In this document: in pieces, positions 22,573 to 34,182 of the stretch
Layout: each line of letters opens with the position of its first letter
Numbering within the stretch: the stretch's first letter is position 1
Assembly (NCBI RefSeq): GCF_014356525.2
Contig: NC_052510.1
Span: 60,221,755 to 60,285,754, forward strand
Direction of reading: 5' to 3'
DNA length: 64,000 nucleotides
From: Nilaparvata lugens
Taxonomy: Eukaryota; Arthropoda; Insecta; Hemiptera; Delphacidae
Program-made: the position numbers and the translations under genes
The notes under the pieces: generated by a model
Database searches by the model: none
Told to the model about the DNA's origin: nothing
The model's input: only the letters and a program-made list of their open reading frames with translations

Positions 22573-22838
22573 GAGAAAAAAAACAGAAAATTGATAGAGT
22601 AAAATAATTATATAGGTAGATAAGATCAAATAATTGATTAATAAAATGAAGTAGGCTGAAAGTAGATCAGGGTTATCAACTTTCAGTAATATACAGCATT
22701 ATGCAGTGGATAATTGAAATAACATGTGTTTATATAATATATATATATACAATTCGTTCTATAACATGGTTTAAAGGTTTGTATTTGTGGGATGGGTGGG
22801 GGATGGATGTCATGTGATCGTTCTAGGGCCGGACAGTT

Positions 22839-25793
22839 TCAGTCATTTGTTCCAAAAGATGTTTTTTTTAAAGTTAGGATGAAGCTCGCTCGGCTCTCGA
22901 TGGACCTGATAGAAACAGGAAGTGCATTCCATGCACGACAGGCACTGACTAAGAAGGATTTTGTGAAAATAGTAGTTCGATGATTGGGTATCCTTAAAGT
23001 ACTTTCTCCGGTTCTAGTATGTGAAGCATCTATCCTCCTACCTTCAGAGACAAATTTGAAATCATCTTTAAAATAGTTCGGATTACCGTATATCAAGATA
23101 TCTCTAACAAGCTTGATTATTCGAAAAAGCCTCTGATCGGGAAGCTTTAATGTTGAACTAGCAATGTGGGCTGGGGTGATATGATCATGGCGTTGGAGAG
23201 AGTAGACGAAACGTAGACAATAATTTTGGCAACGCTGTAGTTTATCATTCAGAGTGACTTGCATATCGTTTAGAACAGAATTACAATACATTAAATGTGG
23301 GAAGATGAGAGATTGAACCAATAATAATTTAATGTTTCTAGGGAGGATATCGTGCATTTTCTTCAATGCATGCATGGCTGAGAATACCTTTTTACAAGTT
23401 TTGTTCACTTGTTCTGACCAGTCAAGAGTATTATTCATAATAATGCCTAAATTTTTAACTGAGCTACAGTAAGGAATGTCATTACCATCTACACTAATCT
23501 TGTGAATCGATTCAAGGTCAATATTGTTTATAAGACGAGAATATCCAATTATAATGGGTTGTGTTTTGATGGGATTAAGCTTAAGGCCATTTTTCTTTGT
23601 CCATTCCACTATCGAATTGATATCCTGATTCATTATTCCAACTGTTTCATTAATTTTTGTTATGGGACAGCTTAAATAGATTTGAAGGTCGTCTGCATAA
23701 GTATGGAAACTGGAGAATTTGATAATGGAAGAAAGGTCATTAGCATACAAAGTGAAGAGGAGAGGGCCTAAAATTGAACCTTGTGGTACTCCATGCATAA
23801 CGTTTTTCCAAGTTGACTTTTTGTCACCGACAGATACACATTGTTTCCTACCTAATAGATAGGATTTAAACCAAACTAACGAGTTGTGACTGAAACCAAG
23901 AATAGCCAACTTATTCAGAAGGACTGTATGATCAACAGTATCGAATGCTTTAGAAAAATCAAATAGGGTGAGGATGGTGCATTTTCTTTGGTCCATAGCT
24001 AACCTTATATCATCAGTGACACGAAGCAGAGCTGTCTCAGTTGAATGGAATTTTCTAAAGCCTGATTGAAAGTTATGAAGCTTACTATTGTTGTCTAGAA
24101 ATTTTACAACTTGAGCATGAATGAGTCTTTCTAGCACTTTGGACAATGCAGGTAAAATACTGATTGGTCTAAAATCCTCAACTTTATTGGGTGATGGAAC
24201 TTTATTTAGAGGGCGAACCAGAGCAAACTTCCAGTTTTCAGGGAAAATGCCTTCTTCAAGTGACTTGTTGAAAATGTATGTAATGGTTGGTAAAACAGCA
24301 AATAACATCTTCTTGATAAATTTAATAGGAATTTTGTCTACACCCATAGCATTACTATGAATACGTTGAATTGCTCTGAAAGTGTCTTCTTCTGAGATTG
24401 GATGGAAATGAAATTGATCAGTGATTGGTAAATCTAAGTTTGTAACCTGCTCTTCAAGATCATCAATGTGATTAGCAATGACAACTTCGTCGCGTTGGTT
24501 AGAGTGTGAAACGGAATGGTCATTTATATTATTCAATGCTAAGTCAATTTGTGGATTCGATTTCTCTTTGCCAAGCCCGAATTCTTTTATTCCCTGCCAA
24601 AGTGATTTGGAGTCTTGTCTATTGTTTGTCATAAACGAATTCAAGTACCTAATCTTTGAGTTCCGTAATTCCTGTTTAACCCTATTTCTAAGGCTCCTAT
24701 ACTCTATCAAACTGTCCAAGTCAAATGTCTTTTTAAATTTTCTATGTGCTTTGTCTCTACGTCCCATCATCTTAAGTATGTCTTCAGTCATCCACGGTAC
24801 TCGTCGTTTTCTATTAATCCTCCTTGTCACATAAGGTGCATGTTTGTCATACAAAGTCAAAGTCCAATTCTCGAAAGTCTTGACCATGTCATCAACTGAG
24901 GGTAATGCTTCAATTTGATGCCATGGAGTCTGAGCCACATCAGTCAGGAAGGCGGCTTCATCAAAGTTTTTGAAGTCTCTATAAGTGATAATTTTCTGTT
25001 CTGGCTTGGGTATCTTATGGGAAAGTACACAGTAGATCAAATCATGTCTAGAAATAGCTGGGACTGAGATTTGGCCTGCTTGAACAACCTCATTGGGATC
25101 ACTAACAATGAGAAGGTCAATGAGTGTGTCTGATTCATTAGTATGATGAGTTGGATCGAGAGGTAAAATAGTCATGTTTAGGCATTGGAAAATTGTAGTC
25201 AGTTGAAAGTAGTCAAAGTTACGATTTGTCATGTTCAAGTCGGTGTTCATATCCCCCATAACTAGTATACGGTTATAACAAGGCATAAGAGAAAGCAAGG
25301 CATTTTCGAAATCTGTGAAATGACCTATTTTTGGTGGGCGATAACAGATACCAACAAGTAATTTATCAGTACTAGATAAGGATAATTCAAGTAGCATAAA
25401 CTCTGGTCTGGAACAATACTCTTGTTTAGATGTGATTAAAACTTTTGTTTTGATACCTTCTTTCACATAAATTGCTACACCCCCACAAGCTTTATTTAAT
25501 CTATCATTCCGGAAAAGATTATATCCAGGCAATGCAACAAAATTTGATGAAATACTAGGCTTCAAAAATGATTCGGAAATTCCGATTATATTGAAGTCCT
25601 GAAAACGGAAGATTGCTCTGAGTTCATCAATGTGGCAACTGAGGGATTGTACGTTAAGGTGAGCAGCCTTGAAAAGTTTTTTGAAAGAGTGGAGCTTATT
25701 TGCTAGAAACATACCTGCGTCATTATTACTATTATTGAAATAATCATACCTACTTGAGGGCGAGCGAGCTGACGTGTCAGTGAGAGGCATCAT
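22839..25793 (-). CDS. LINE ORF2 endonuclease-reverse transcriptase, copy B (984 aa)
   Basis: The protein has an N-terminal APE-like endonuclease (AHLNVQSL near 44, ISESFLKPS near 72, GDMNTDLN near 180, SRHDLIY near 245) and a reverse transcriptase with GFRKFHSTETAL near 580, LFDFSKAFDTVDH near 610, GVPQGSILGPLLF near 666 and YADDLQIYL near 697 (catalytic Asp pair). The C-terminal region lacks an RNase H signature. The start MMPLTDTSARSPSSRYDYF is shared with copy A. The last ten residues (KKTSFGTND) come from one extra A in an 8-A run. Copy A has 7 A and reads a slightly longer end, so B's C-terminus is probably shifted. It is otherwise uninterrupted, implying recent insertion. Confidence 0.93.
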   Translation of the reverse strand: MMPLTDTSARSPSSRYDYFNNSNNDAGMFLANKLHSFKKLFKAAHLNVQSLSCHIDELRAIFRFQDFNIIGISESFLKPSISSNFVALPGYNLFRNDRLNKACGGVAIYVKEGIKTKVLITSKQEYCSRPEFMLLELSLSSTDKLLVGICYRPPKIGHFTDFENALLSLMPCYNRILVMGDMNTDLNMTNRNFDYFQLTTIFQCLNMTILPLDPTHHTNESDTLIDLLIVSDPNEVVQAGQISVPAISRHDLIYCVLSHKIPKPEQKIITYRDFKNFDEAAFLTDVAQTPWHQIEALPSVDDMVKTFENWTLTLYDKHAPYVTRRINRKRRVPWMTEDILKMMGRRDKAHRKFKKTFDLDSLIEYRSLRNRVKQELRNSKIRYLNSFMTNNRQDSKSLWQGIKEFGLGKEKSNPQIDLALNNINDHSVSHSNQRDEVVIANHIDDLEEQVTNLDLPITDQFHFHPISEEDTFRAIQRIHSNAMGVDKIPIKFIKKMLFAVLPTITYIFNKSLEEGIFPENWKFALVRPLNKVPSPNKVEDFRPISILPALSKVLERLIHAQVVKFLDNNSKLHNFQSGFRKFHSTETALLRVTDDIRLAMDQRKCTILTLFDFSKAFDTVDHTVLLNKLAILGFSHNSLVWFKSYLLGRKQCVSVGDKKSTWKNVMHGVPQGSILGPLLFTLYANDLSSIIKFSSFHTYADDLQIYLSCPITKINETVGIMNQDINSIVEWTKKNGLKLNPIKTQPIIIGYSRLINNIDLESIHKISVDGNDIPYCSSVKNLGIIMNNTLDWSEQVNKTCKKVFSAMHALKKMHDILPRNIKLLLVQSLIFPHLMYCNSVLNDMQVTLNDKLQRCQNYCLRFVYSLQRHDHITPAHIASSTLKLPDQRLFRIIKLVRDILIYGNPNYFKDDFKFVSEGRRIDASHTRTGESTLRIPNHRTTIFTKSFLVSACRAWNALPVSIRSIESRASFILTLKKTSFGTND

Positions 25794-27660
25794 GGAAGCA
25801 GCAGACCAATCGTGAACCGACCTCAGAACAACACATGACGGGGAAAATGGGGATGAAACTGATAAAACTTAACCTAAATGAAAAAGTCTCTTGATTCGAG
25901 TGCATTCAGCATGCCTTGACAGTTCGGCTCCCTTCACTATTTAAAGCACTAGTTCAAAACAAAATTCACTAAACACAATAAGATGTAGATGTGTGGAGTT
26001 CCGGTGATGAATAATCCTAATGGTGAATAAAACGAAGATTGAGGAAGAACTGGTAGTGGGAGATCGGGTCCAAGTGGAGATAGAGCGAGTAGGTATCCAG
26101 TAGTGGAAGAATCGGGTCCAAGTGGAGGTAAGCGAGAAGGAATCCAGTAGTGGAAGATCGAGTCCAAGTGGAGACAGAGAGAGATGGAATCCAGTGGTGG
26201 AAAATCGAGTCCAAGTGGAGATAGAGAGAGATGGAATCCAGTAGTGGAAGATCGTGTTCATGGTGGAGATAGAGCGAAATGGGATCCAGTAAAAACTGAA
26301 AAAGAGAAGAAAAAGCCAGCAGAAAAACGAAAAATCTTTGAAGAAAGTTATCAATTGAGAAAAGATACATAATACAACTGATAATGAATAATATCCCCAT
26401 AAAATTGAAGAGGAATAGTATGATTCAATGTGGGAAAGAATCGAATATTATATGGATAAATATATGGATATTATAATATAATATATGGATACTAGTAGAA
26501 GGTAATCAGATAGAAAGAGAAAAGGTAGGAAGATAAATAGATATAGAAAGAGAAATAAACATTTGAACATGCTGGATAGCTAGTGAAAAAATCACAGGGA
26601 AAATAATGATAACAATGGGGAAGAAAAGAAGAGAAAGAAGGAATGTGCACAAATTGAGAAGAACTTATGAAACTGAACTATAGAATAAGAAATAGAACAT
26701 CGTATTGTGATCTTGAATTAATCAAGGAGAGAAGAAGAAGAAGAAAAGAAGAAGAAAAGAAAAAGAAAGAGAAGAAGAAGAAGAAGAAGAAGACGAAGAA
26801 GAAGAAGAAGAATAGAAAAGAATAATAATCATCATCGCAAACAACAATATTCAAGTAATCATTATAAATATAAGATCAAGAAGAGAAATTAGAAAGAAAA
26901 ATAAGAAGTAGAGGAGACGATGGAGAAAGTGCTAGATTATTTCAGATGAGTTTTAAATAGGATTGAACGGTGAAGTGTGAAAAATATTATATAGTATTAG
27001 AAGTATAATTAACTATTGGGAGTTGCAATAACAATAAAAGTAGTAAATTGAGAACTGTAATATTTTAGTGATGAATGTCTAAGATAACATTAAATGAAAC
27101 ACAGCCCCTATATAAGCATATGAACAGACTACCCACCCCTCCGTTCTATCAATAATTCTTCACACATTTGCTTCTATTGCTCGAGCTGTGGCAACAGTAG
27201 GAGATATCATTATGTACACCTAATATAGAAGAGATTACTATCTTTACCTATAGATTACATCCATATCTATAACGTATGTTAATCATCCAATTTATTTGAA
27301 ATTCAGCATTTCGAAAATTATTAATTATGGAAATAATTTTGGTAAGAGATGTAATAATTATTAGTAAGAATAGAGATAGTGATTCTCTAAGTACCCTCTG
27401 GAGTATAGTAGTTGATGCATTGAACGTAGTTTTGGGAATTAATATCAAGATAAATTATTAATCAGTATTAACAAATGTGGATCTCCTTAGTTTGAAATAA
27501 TTGCCTCATACATAATCATAAATAGCAGTGGAAAGATTCATCTATAGAACAGAAAGCCAGCTCATGAAAAATGCCAAGGTATATCTATTGTGAAATGTTT
27601 TAATACGAATTTCCTATTTTTGTAGTGAAGGGCACCTTAGTAATCGAATCCTGAAATGAT
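25794..27660 (-). other. Long inter-ORF spacer of LINE copy B
   Basis: It holds the same 47-bp x5 minisatellite (26053-26288) and a shorter GAA tract (26727-26815) as copy A's spacer. No domain-bearing frame. Confidence 0.75.
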
Positions 27661-28367
27661 TTAATTTACCTTTATTTTTTGAAGGTCGGTCATCCTCTCG
27701 ACTGTGTGGACCCTCTTGGATCCTCCCTCGCCGATAGAGATCTTGATCCTCCCGTCCGATGACCAGACATTCCTATGCCATGACGGTCGGCCGCAGCGTT
27801 GAGGATCTTGAGGCGCTCCGCAGTCAGATCCTCGCGAATGGTGACGCCGGAACCCTTCAGCTTCCTCTTAGCGTCGAAGATCATCTTCCTGGTCCGGTAG
27901 CTGCAGAGTCGAACTATGATGGGTCGGTCCTTGGGTTTAGCTTGCCCTTGTTGAGGTGGTTGACGCCTTCCAACGCGATGCGAGCGGTTGACATCCGCCA
28001 AAGTCACGGGCACGTTCAGCTTCTTGTTAAAGACATCGAGCGCCAGCAGGTCCGTGTCTTCTTTGTCACTCTCCGGGATCCCAAAAATACGTATAGAATG
28101 TCGGCGCCCATATTGCTCGAGGTCGTCGACCTTCAGGTGACAAGACACCTCCAGCTCACGAATTCTATCGTGCAGCTGTTTGTTCTCCTCCTTCAATGCC
28201 TGAAGTTCCTCGAAAATAGATTTCACAGCCATTGATACAGCACTGTGGACGGACTCTTCGATTTGCTGTCGAATAATGAGGAGGGTCTCTTCGGACAATG
28301 CTCCAGAAATAGCTGGCTTCGGAGCATTGACCTCATTCTTCGGTGTGCCTCTATTCGGTCGAACCAT
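27661..28367 (-). pseudogene. LINE ORF1 protein, copy B (C-terminal frameshift)
   Basis: Starts MVRPNRGTPKNEVNAP, with the same coiled coil (LQALKEENKQLHDRIREL) and LEQYGRRHSIRIFGIPES as copy A. One G is missing near 27778 (two G against three in A), so after AAADRHG the frame shifts and ends early in a basic, unrelated tail near 27690. Without the shift it would end at the TAA at 27661, as in A. Because the loss is in a G run, an assembly error is possible. Confidence 0.85.
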
Positions 28368-28493
28368 CGTGTACCGTTAGGTGGATTTACACTTTTATAG
28401 GCGAGAAGGTGAACTGAAGATTTAGGAATGTTTTTTCAAGATAAATCAAAATAGTGTGAGTTAATCAAAAATATAATTTCACTTTGATCAAAT

Positions 28494-29820
28494 TAAAGCC
28501 TATTACTTCTCCGTTCTTAGACTTGATAAAGACTAGATTAAAATTGAAGAATGATTTAGTGATCAGGAAAATTTATCATAATACAATCTTTGTAATAATA
28601 CAGTACACAAATAGTAACTATTGAAAATTGATACAATGAATCCTTCTGATTAAATTCCACATAATATGCAAAGCTTTAAAGCTTGACTGCATATCAGTCG
28701 ATTACACGAATAGTAAGCATATCGAGTTATTTTTATCGAAGTCAAATCGGAGTTAATCGAAGTTAAGTTATCTACGAATGGAATAATTCAAGTGAAATAT
28801 TATTATCGGTTAAAGTTGTGGTGAAGGTGCATTTTCGTTTGTGTGTAAATTTCCGCAGTCGACGACGACAAGCATTGTTGACATTCACATTGTCCAAACT
28901 TCAAGTGTGCTAAAACAGCTGATCAAATAACTTTTCATTATTTGTCTTTATTATTGAAGAATTAAAATTTCTAATAATATCAACATATTGCCATTTAAAA
29001 GTATAAAAAAGTATAAGCTCAACCTGCCCCATTAAAGCATAATTGAACATAATATTTAGGTTATGTAGCTAAATTGAAATCTACCCAATATGAGATTCTC
29101 ACCGTCTTGGTCGACGACAGAAATTGAACACAAAGGAAAACCCAGCTTTAGATAAATTCGATTCAAATTTAAGAAATATATCAATCGATAACAATTTTTT
29201 TCTATTGATCTAGATAACTATTAGACTTGGAAAATGATAACAGTCACTTATTTATTTTTGAATAGAATAATTTGAGAGTAATAATATCGGTTCAATTGAT
29301 AAATTGATGAGAGACGATAATCACGACAAACCTATCCCAATCATTCCACAATGATATTATTATTGGAACGTCCATTACAATCAAGTGATTACAGCATTAT
29401 TCCAGCTTTAACCGATGAGCGGAACATGGTTTATAAAGCTGATGCCCTCGGCTTTGGACGGTGCAGTACAGCGCAAATAGATCTGTCATTCAATAATTAT
29501 TTAACATCGTTGTTATTTGTTTCCTCTCCCACCTTATATGAGTCATATACATGATCATATACATATACATCTATTTTATCGTGAACATGCACGATTGTCA
29601 GTTTGAACAGCATTTTGGACACCTCCACGAGATCCTGACATGATTTGGATTTCATTGTGGTTGAGGAGAAAGAGCTTTATATACTCTACTATAATATGAC
29701 TGGATTTGATATTCCAGTTTGTAACTTAACTACCTGGATGATATTGCCAATTATCGACTAAATTATCTTACTTGAGTGCAGTATTCCATTCAAAATTATC
29801 TACAATTAAACTCTAGAATA
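28494..29820. other. Unassigned interval
   Basis: AT-rich sequence without domain-bearing frames or clear repeats. A 67-codon frame at 29351-29554 has no recognised motif. Confidence 0.3.
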
Positions 29821-29821
29821 T

Positions 29822-30110
29822 TGTTTAATAATATCACTATCAATTCGTGATATTAACAGATAATATTATAGTGCTAAAGTATGGATAAATATCACTATAT
29901 CTCACCAAAAACAATATCGGGAGAACATTTCATCTGAAGTAATTTGAAATCTAAATCGATAATATCAATATAAATAATAATCTAATAATATCACTATAAA
30001 TTCGTGATATCATCAGATAATATTATAGTGCTAAAGTATGGATAAATATCACTATATCTCACCATAAACAATATCGGGAGAACATTATCTGAAGTAATTT
30101 GAAATTTAAA
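29822..30110 (+). repeat. Tandem duplication, ~155-bp unit, AT-rich
   Basis: Two copies share 'attatagtgctaaagtatgg' and 'caatatcgggagaacat', the second starting near 29980. A weaker third relative of the unit end lies near 30285. Non-coding. Confidence 0.75.
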
Positions 30111-30650
30111 TCAATCGTTTTTGCAATCGTAACAGTATTACTTGAATTTGGGCCCTTTCAATAAACCGTGCTATTGTAATGAAACATTTTCGAATAAGAC
30201 ATTATTTTCAATCATGTTGAATTATCGAGTTAATTATATTACTTGAGTGCCGTATTCCAGTCAACATTTACTACATTTTCAAATTGAAGTAATTTGAAAT
30301 CAAAATCAATCGTTTTCGATTCAACAGAGTTACATGAATTTTGTCTCAATCGTGTTTACTGTAATGATACATTTTCAAAGCTACAAAGGATTTCCACCCT
30401 CCTTTCAAATTACGTAAGAAAATAATGAATGATCAATCAATTATTCTTGAATATCAGTTATGTAGTTGGAATATAATGATCTTGTTAGTATAATGATTCA
30501 TCTAGCAGCTTGCGTAATGCGAAAGGAGTTTTCATCAAGAGACAATAATTATTTGAAAAGAATTATCTCTTTTTTCCATTTCCAAGAATCTGATTAGTTT
30601 TCGATGTGTATCTATATTTTCCTAGCAGATATCTCAACTAGATGTACAGC

Positions 30651-31310
30651 TTATTATAATCGCTGTGGCTACAGTAGTTACGGCACAGAATAAATACAGA
30701 ATGGAAACTTGTAATCAAACGCCTATCTAACCAATGCTTTTTACATGACCCCAATACTAAACACGTCACGTGACCTTGGGAAGTTCCAATCCTGGTCTTC
30801 TGATTGGCTCGTGGCAGTGAACCAGATCAATTGATCCGTATCATTAAAGTGATCCGAACCTACCATCAATACTATTACAATGCGGCGCTTCCTAACAAGA
30901 TGGCGGATTTTGGCGTCAGGGTATAGCCAAGTTTCCGTACTGTATGTATACTGTGGTTACGGTAACCGTAACTCCATTCGCGTTCCGGTAAACATTTGCG
31001 CATGCGCGGCTACCGCTATTTACATGTGCACTGTGGTGTTGATGGTTTTTTGTCACATGGTTATGACAAAGACAAGAAATATAGCTCATGCTTATCTATG
31101 GTTATGATAACCTATGTTAATCAATGATAATCAATGTTTCAATCATGAAGTTCACATCCTTCCAGGATTTCATAACCATGTGACAAAAAACCATCAACAC
31201 CACAGTGCACATGTAAATAGCGGTAGCCGCGCATGCGCAAATGTTTACCGGAACTCGAATGGAGTTACGGTTACCGTAACTGTAGCCACAGCGTATTATA
31301 AAATGGAAAG
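30651..31310. mobile_element. Palindromic element with nested ~115-bp inverted arms
   Basis: The outer ends TTATAATCGCTGTGGCTACA and its complement near 31310 match. The inner arms (30950-31066 and 31170-31297) share GGTTACGGTAACCGTAACTC and GCGCATGCGCGGCTACCGCT. The inner palindrome explains the similar open frames seen on both strands. It encloses a promoter-like patch at 30762-30906. Confidence 0.75.
30762..30906 (+). promoter_or_regulatory. Promoter-like cluster: E-box, CCAAT and YY1-like motif
   Basis: CACGTCACGTGACC (30762-30775), an inverted CCAAT box (GATTGGCTCG near 30801) and AACAAGATGGCGG (near 30893) occur within 145 bp of GC-richer sequence. No downstream coding exon is evident, and the stretch lies inside a palindromic element, so regulatory use is only inferred. 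Confidence 0.3.
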
Positions 31311-31504
31311 TCATTGTCGTAAGAATACGACTTTTAAAATCCCCCCACAACTTTTTAAGTTCTAAGTCCTCAATCATAAGCTAAGTAGAAGGAATATAGA
31401 AGTCTTTCGTTCAGTATGGTAGTATCAATACTTGTGCATGATGGGATGAATAAATGAATAATTCATCTAATTACTTGATCACTTACACATATACTCTCAA
31501 TGAC

Positions 31505-31894
31505 GATCAACATGAGAGAGTGCCCAAAAGAGAGTCCTAAGAATCATATTTAAAAAGCCACCCCGTTTCTCATGTAGATCGCTATTCAAAGATAATAGAA
31601 TTTTGACGGTTCCTAGTCTCTATTTGTACCATCTTTGCTCATAAAATGAAATATGATTGGCTGACAGGTGTGGATGTTCATCAACACAATACAAGATACA
31701 TGGGCTTAGTCAGAGTTGAACAGCACAGGACAGGGTTTTATGATCATAACCCAAATTACATTGGCCAAAAAGTGTTTAACTGTTTACCACAGAATATTAA
31801 AGCTGCCCAAACCCTAAACTCTTTTAAGACTAATCTAAAATGTTGGCTATTAGAGAAATGTTTTTATGAGTGGCGAAGTATCTTCGACCATTGA
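31505..31894 (+). pseudogene. LINE ORF2 C-terminal fragment (degraded)
   Basis: Frame pieces read QKRVLRIIFKKPPRFSCRSLF, then a stop, then 31646-31894 with the typical LINE tail layout: HQHNTRYMGLVRVEQHRTGF, GQKVFNCLPQNIKAAQ, LNSFKTNLKCWLLEKCFY. This motif order (Arg-Asn/Tyr-rich strand, FN-LP, FK..LK..LL) is common after the RT domain in CR1/Jockey-type elements. No RT catalytic motif remains. Confidence 0.7.
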
Positions 31895-32364
31895 ATACGT
31901 TCCATTACTTATAAATGTTGTATGGTCTTATGAATGTTGTAGGTTATTTGTTATTTTGTTATTTGTGTTATGATGTACAAATTTTTTTTTGTGTAGTTGA
32001 GAAGTTGATATTGTGGTAATTATTCATATTGAATGAAAAAGACTAAGAAATTGTCAGAAACCACTGATTTATTGATAATTAGAAAGACCGGTTTCGGTTA
32101 TTACACCATTGTCAATCTCTGATAAACTGAATACGTTCCATTAGTTATAAATGTTGTATGGTCTTATGAATGTTGTAGGTTATTTGTTATTTTGTTATTT
32201 GTGTTATGATGTACAAATTTTTTTTTTTTTTGTAGTTGAGAAGTTGATATTGTGGTAATTATTCATATTGAATGAAAAAGACTAAGAAATTGTCAAAAAA
32301 CCACTGATTTATTGATAATTAGAAAAAACCGGTTTCGGTTATTACACCATTGTCAATCTCTGAT
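31892..32364 (+). repeat. 236-bp tandem duplication joining LINE 3' UTR and half a snapback element
   Basis: Units start at 31892 and 32128 (TGAATACGTTCCATTA). Each runs from the LINE stop-codon region through a poly-T into one arm of the snapback element, ending CAATCTCTGATAAA. Only the second unit continues into the other arm. Confidence 0.85.
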
Positions 32365-32479
32365 AAAGAGTTTATCAGAGATTGACAATGGTGTAATAAC
32401 CGAAACCGGTCTTTCTAATTATCAATAAATCAGTGGTTTTTTGACAATTTCTTAGTCTTTTTCATTCAATATGTACAAA
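32206..32479. mobile_element. Snapback element (inverted orientation) with imperfect 12-bp duplication
   Basis: The body (32218-32467) has a long palindrome with CCGGTTTCGGTTATTACACC in one arm and its complement in the other. It ends in CTTTTTCATTC, the reverse complement of the family start. Flanks ATGATGTACAAA (32206-32217) and AATATGTACAAA (32468-32479) match at 10 of 12 positions. Inserted into a LINE 3' UTR, whose sequence resumes at about 32480 and ends near 32595 with repeated AATAAACCAATA. Confidence 0.8.
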
Positions 32480-32989
32480 ATTGTTGTGTTTTGTGTCAAT
32501 ATGTTGTTTTCTCTTTATTGTATGACTATTGTCGATGCTTGTCACTATCCATGACAGTATAATAAACCAATAAAATAAACCAATAAATAAACCAATAGAC
32601 ATTGATCATATTTTTAGGATCACAGTTATTTTCTCACTAAAATCCATGACAATCACAATATTGTGACATACAAGAGTGGTACAAATTATTGTGATTTATC
32701 ACGAAATCAGTGAGTCCATTAGAGATAGCGTTTTGGATGGATAAAGTAATAGAGCAATACAATATTCTTCTTGAAAAACTTAACACATTATATAAATATC
32801 AGTGAACTATCATCTATTGAAGAAGGTTCGCTACATGAGCGGTAGCCTGTGAGAAAGTCAGCACCCATGACAAATCAGTCTGAAAAATTGAGACTACATT
32901 CTCTACATCTACAACCTCTTGGAGTATTTTCCATTGTAAGTATTTTTCATACTCAGCTCTTTATAATCAACCAATCAATTAAATTCACA

Positions 32990-34182
32990 AAAGACTAAAG
33001 TAATAGTATTCAGAAATCAGAGACTTAATGTCAATGAGAATGAATTTGTTAAATTAATTGGTCATAAAGCAGAATGTCTAGATAATCCACACATGAACGG
33101 ATGTGATTGTCAAAAACTTGATTTTTGTGACAGCTTAAAACATTCAGGAATAATGTTTGATGATGATATGAGATTCAGATCCCATAATAAATCACTTTTG
33201 AAAATAATGAGAGCTGCTCTTTATAAATGTTCATGAATTAGCTATCACTTTCCCATTACTACTAAAAGAATGATCTACTACTCAATGGTGCAGAGCACTC
33301 TCTTCTACGGAATCACCATCCATTATTTAGCACCCAAATATATAAAACAGCCACTGCATAGGGCCGTAGAAAGATTAATAGAAACACTTTTTAATGGTGT
33401 TGAACGTCACTTGTTCTGAATTATGTCGGTGGAAGCTTTAGCCAGGTTCACAGATTTGTCACGAAACTACTATAAGAACGAATATAGAGAAATGAACGAA
33501 ATAGAATATACATTGAGACATAGGAAATATAGAACCCAGAGATATAATAATGCCTATAATGGTAAAAGAGCTCCAGAATTCAGAATACCATTTCTGTTAA
33601 ATCCATTGCCATTAGAGCTGACAATATTACAGAGTAAGAATGAGATTCAAACAAAACTCAAAGTCCACTTCATAAGGATAAATCATTTTGATTAGTTTCA
33701 GGAAGTGAGTTGTGTTTTGTTTTTTGTGTTTATTCGAGTTTATGAATTTTTTATTGACTATCTATTATATTTTTTGAGTTTAAAATAATTTTAGTTTTTC
33801 AATGAAGATAAATTATGATTTAATAAATATTTATGTTCAGAGTGAGTAACATTAGGTAATATCCCAGAGTGATTATCTTGTTAATTGTCGCTTACCAAGT
33901 AAAGTCTTTTTTTATAAGTCTTATTTCGTTTAGTTAAGTCGGTTTAAGTTAAGTTAATTTATGGTGCAATGGACAAAAGAGAACAATTAGTTACAAAAAT
34001 GAAGAAATATAATCAGGTTAATTAAGAAATATAATTATTGTTATTGATTGTTTTTATTGTATGTAAAGGATTGTTTTAATTGTATGTAAAGGATTATTTT
34101 TATATATCCCTCAAATAGCTTACAGCTAGAGGGATATTATCGCACTATTGTAATTCTCAAATAAATAATAAATAAATAAATA
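32990..34182 (+). pseudogene. Degraded LINE: RT C-terminus plus 3' UTR with (AATA)n tail
   Basis: The frame from 32990 reads LKHSGIMFDDDMRFRSH, RMIYYSMVQSTLFYGITIHY and AVERLIETLFNG, interrupted by stops near 33236 and 33418. An open stretch at 33423-33695 (SVEALARFTDLSRNYY ... PFLLNPLPLELTILQSKNEI) follows. This is the thumb/C-terminal region of a CR1/Jockey-type RT. The 3' UTR runs to AAATAAATAATAAATAAATA at about 34160-34182. Non-functional. Confidence 0.7.

Larger units (their letters stand above)
22573..28493 (-). mobile_element. Full-length LINE, CR1/L2/Jockey-type group, copy B (inverted)
   Basis: About 5921 bp, reverse-complement and nearly identical to copy A, with matching 5' (28493) and 3' (22573) boundaries. 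It has an intact-looking ORF2 but a frameshifted ORF1, the mirror image of copy A. Differences from A are the shorter microsatellite, small indels and scattered substitutions. No clear target duplication; CTTTAAT occurs near both ends but not at the exact boundaries. The long spacer and minisatellite are retained. Confidence 0.9.

Noticed and set aside
24121..24834. Plus-strand frames antisense to LINE copy B (and 14580-14936, 15089-15292 antisense to copy A).
   Set aside because: Shadow frames of ORF2 on the other strand. No independent domain.
22574..28500. CTTTAAT near both ends of LINE B as a target duplication.
   Set aside because: It does not abut the boundaries defined by comparison with copy A, and 7 AT-rich bases can match by chance.
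30880..31377. Mirror-image open frames on + and -.
   Set aside because: Explained by the inverted arms of the 30.65-31.31 kb element.
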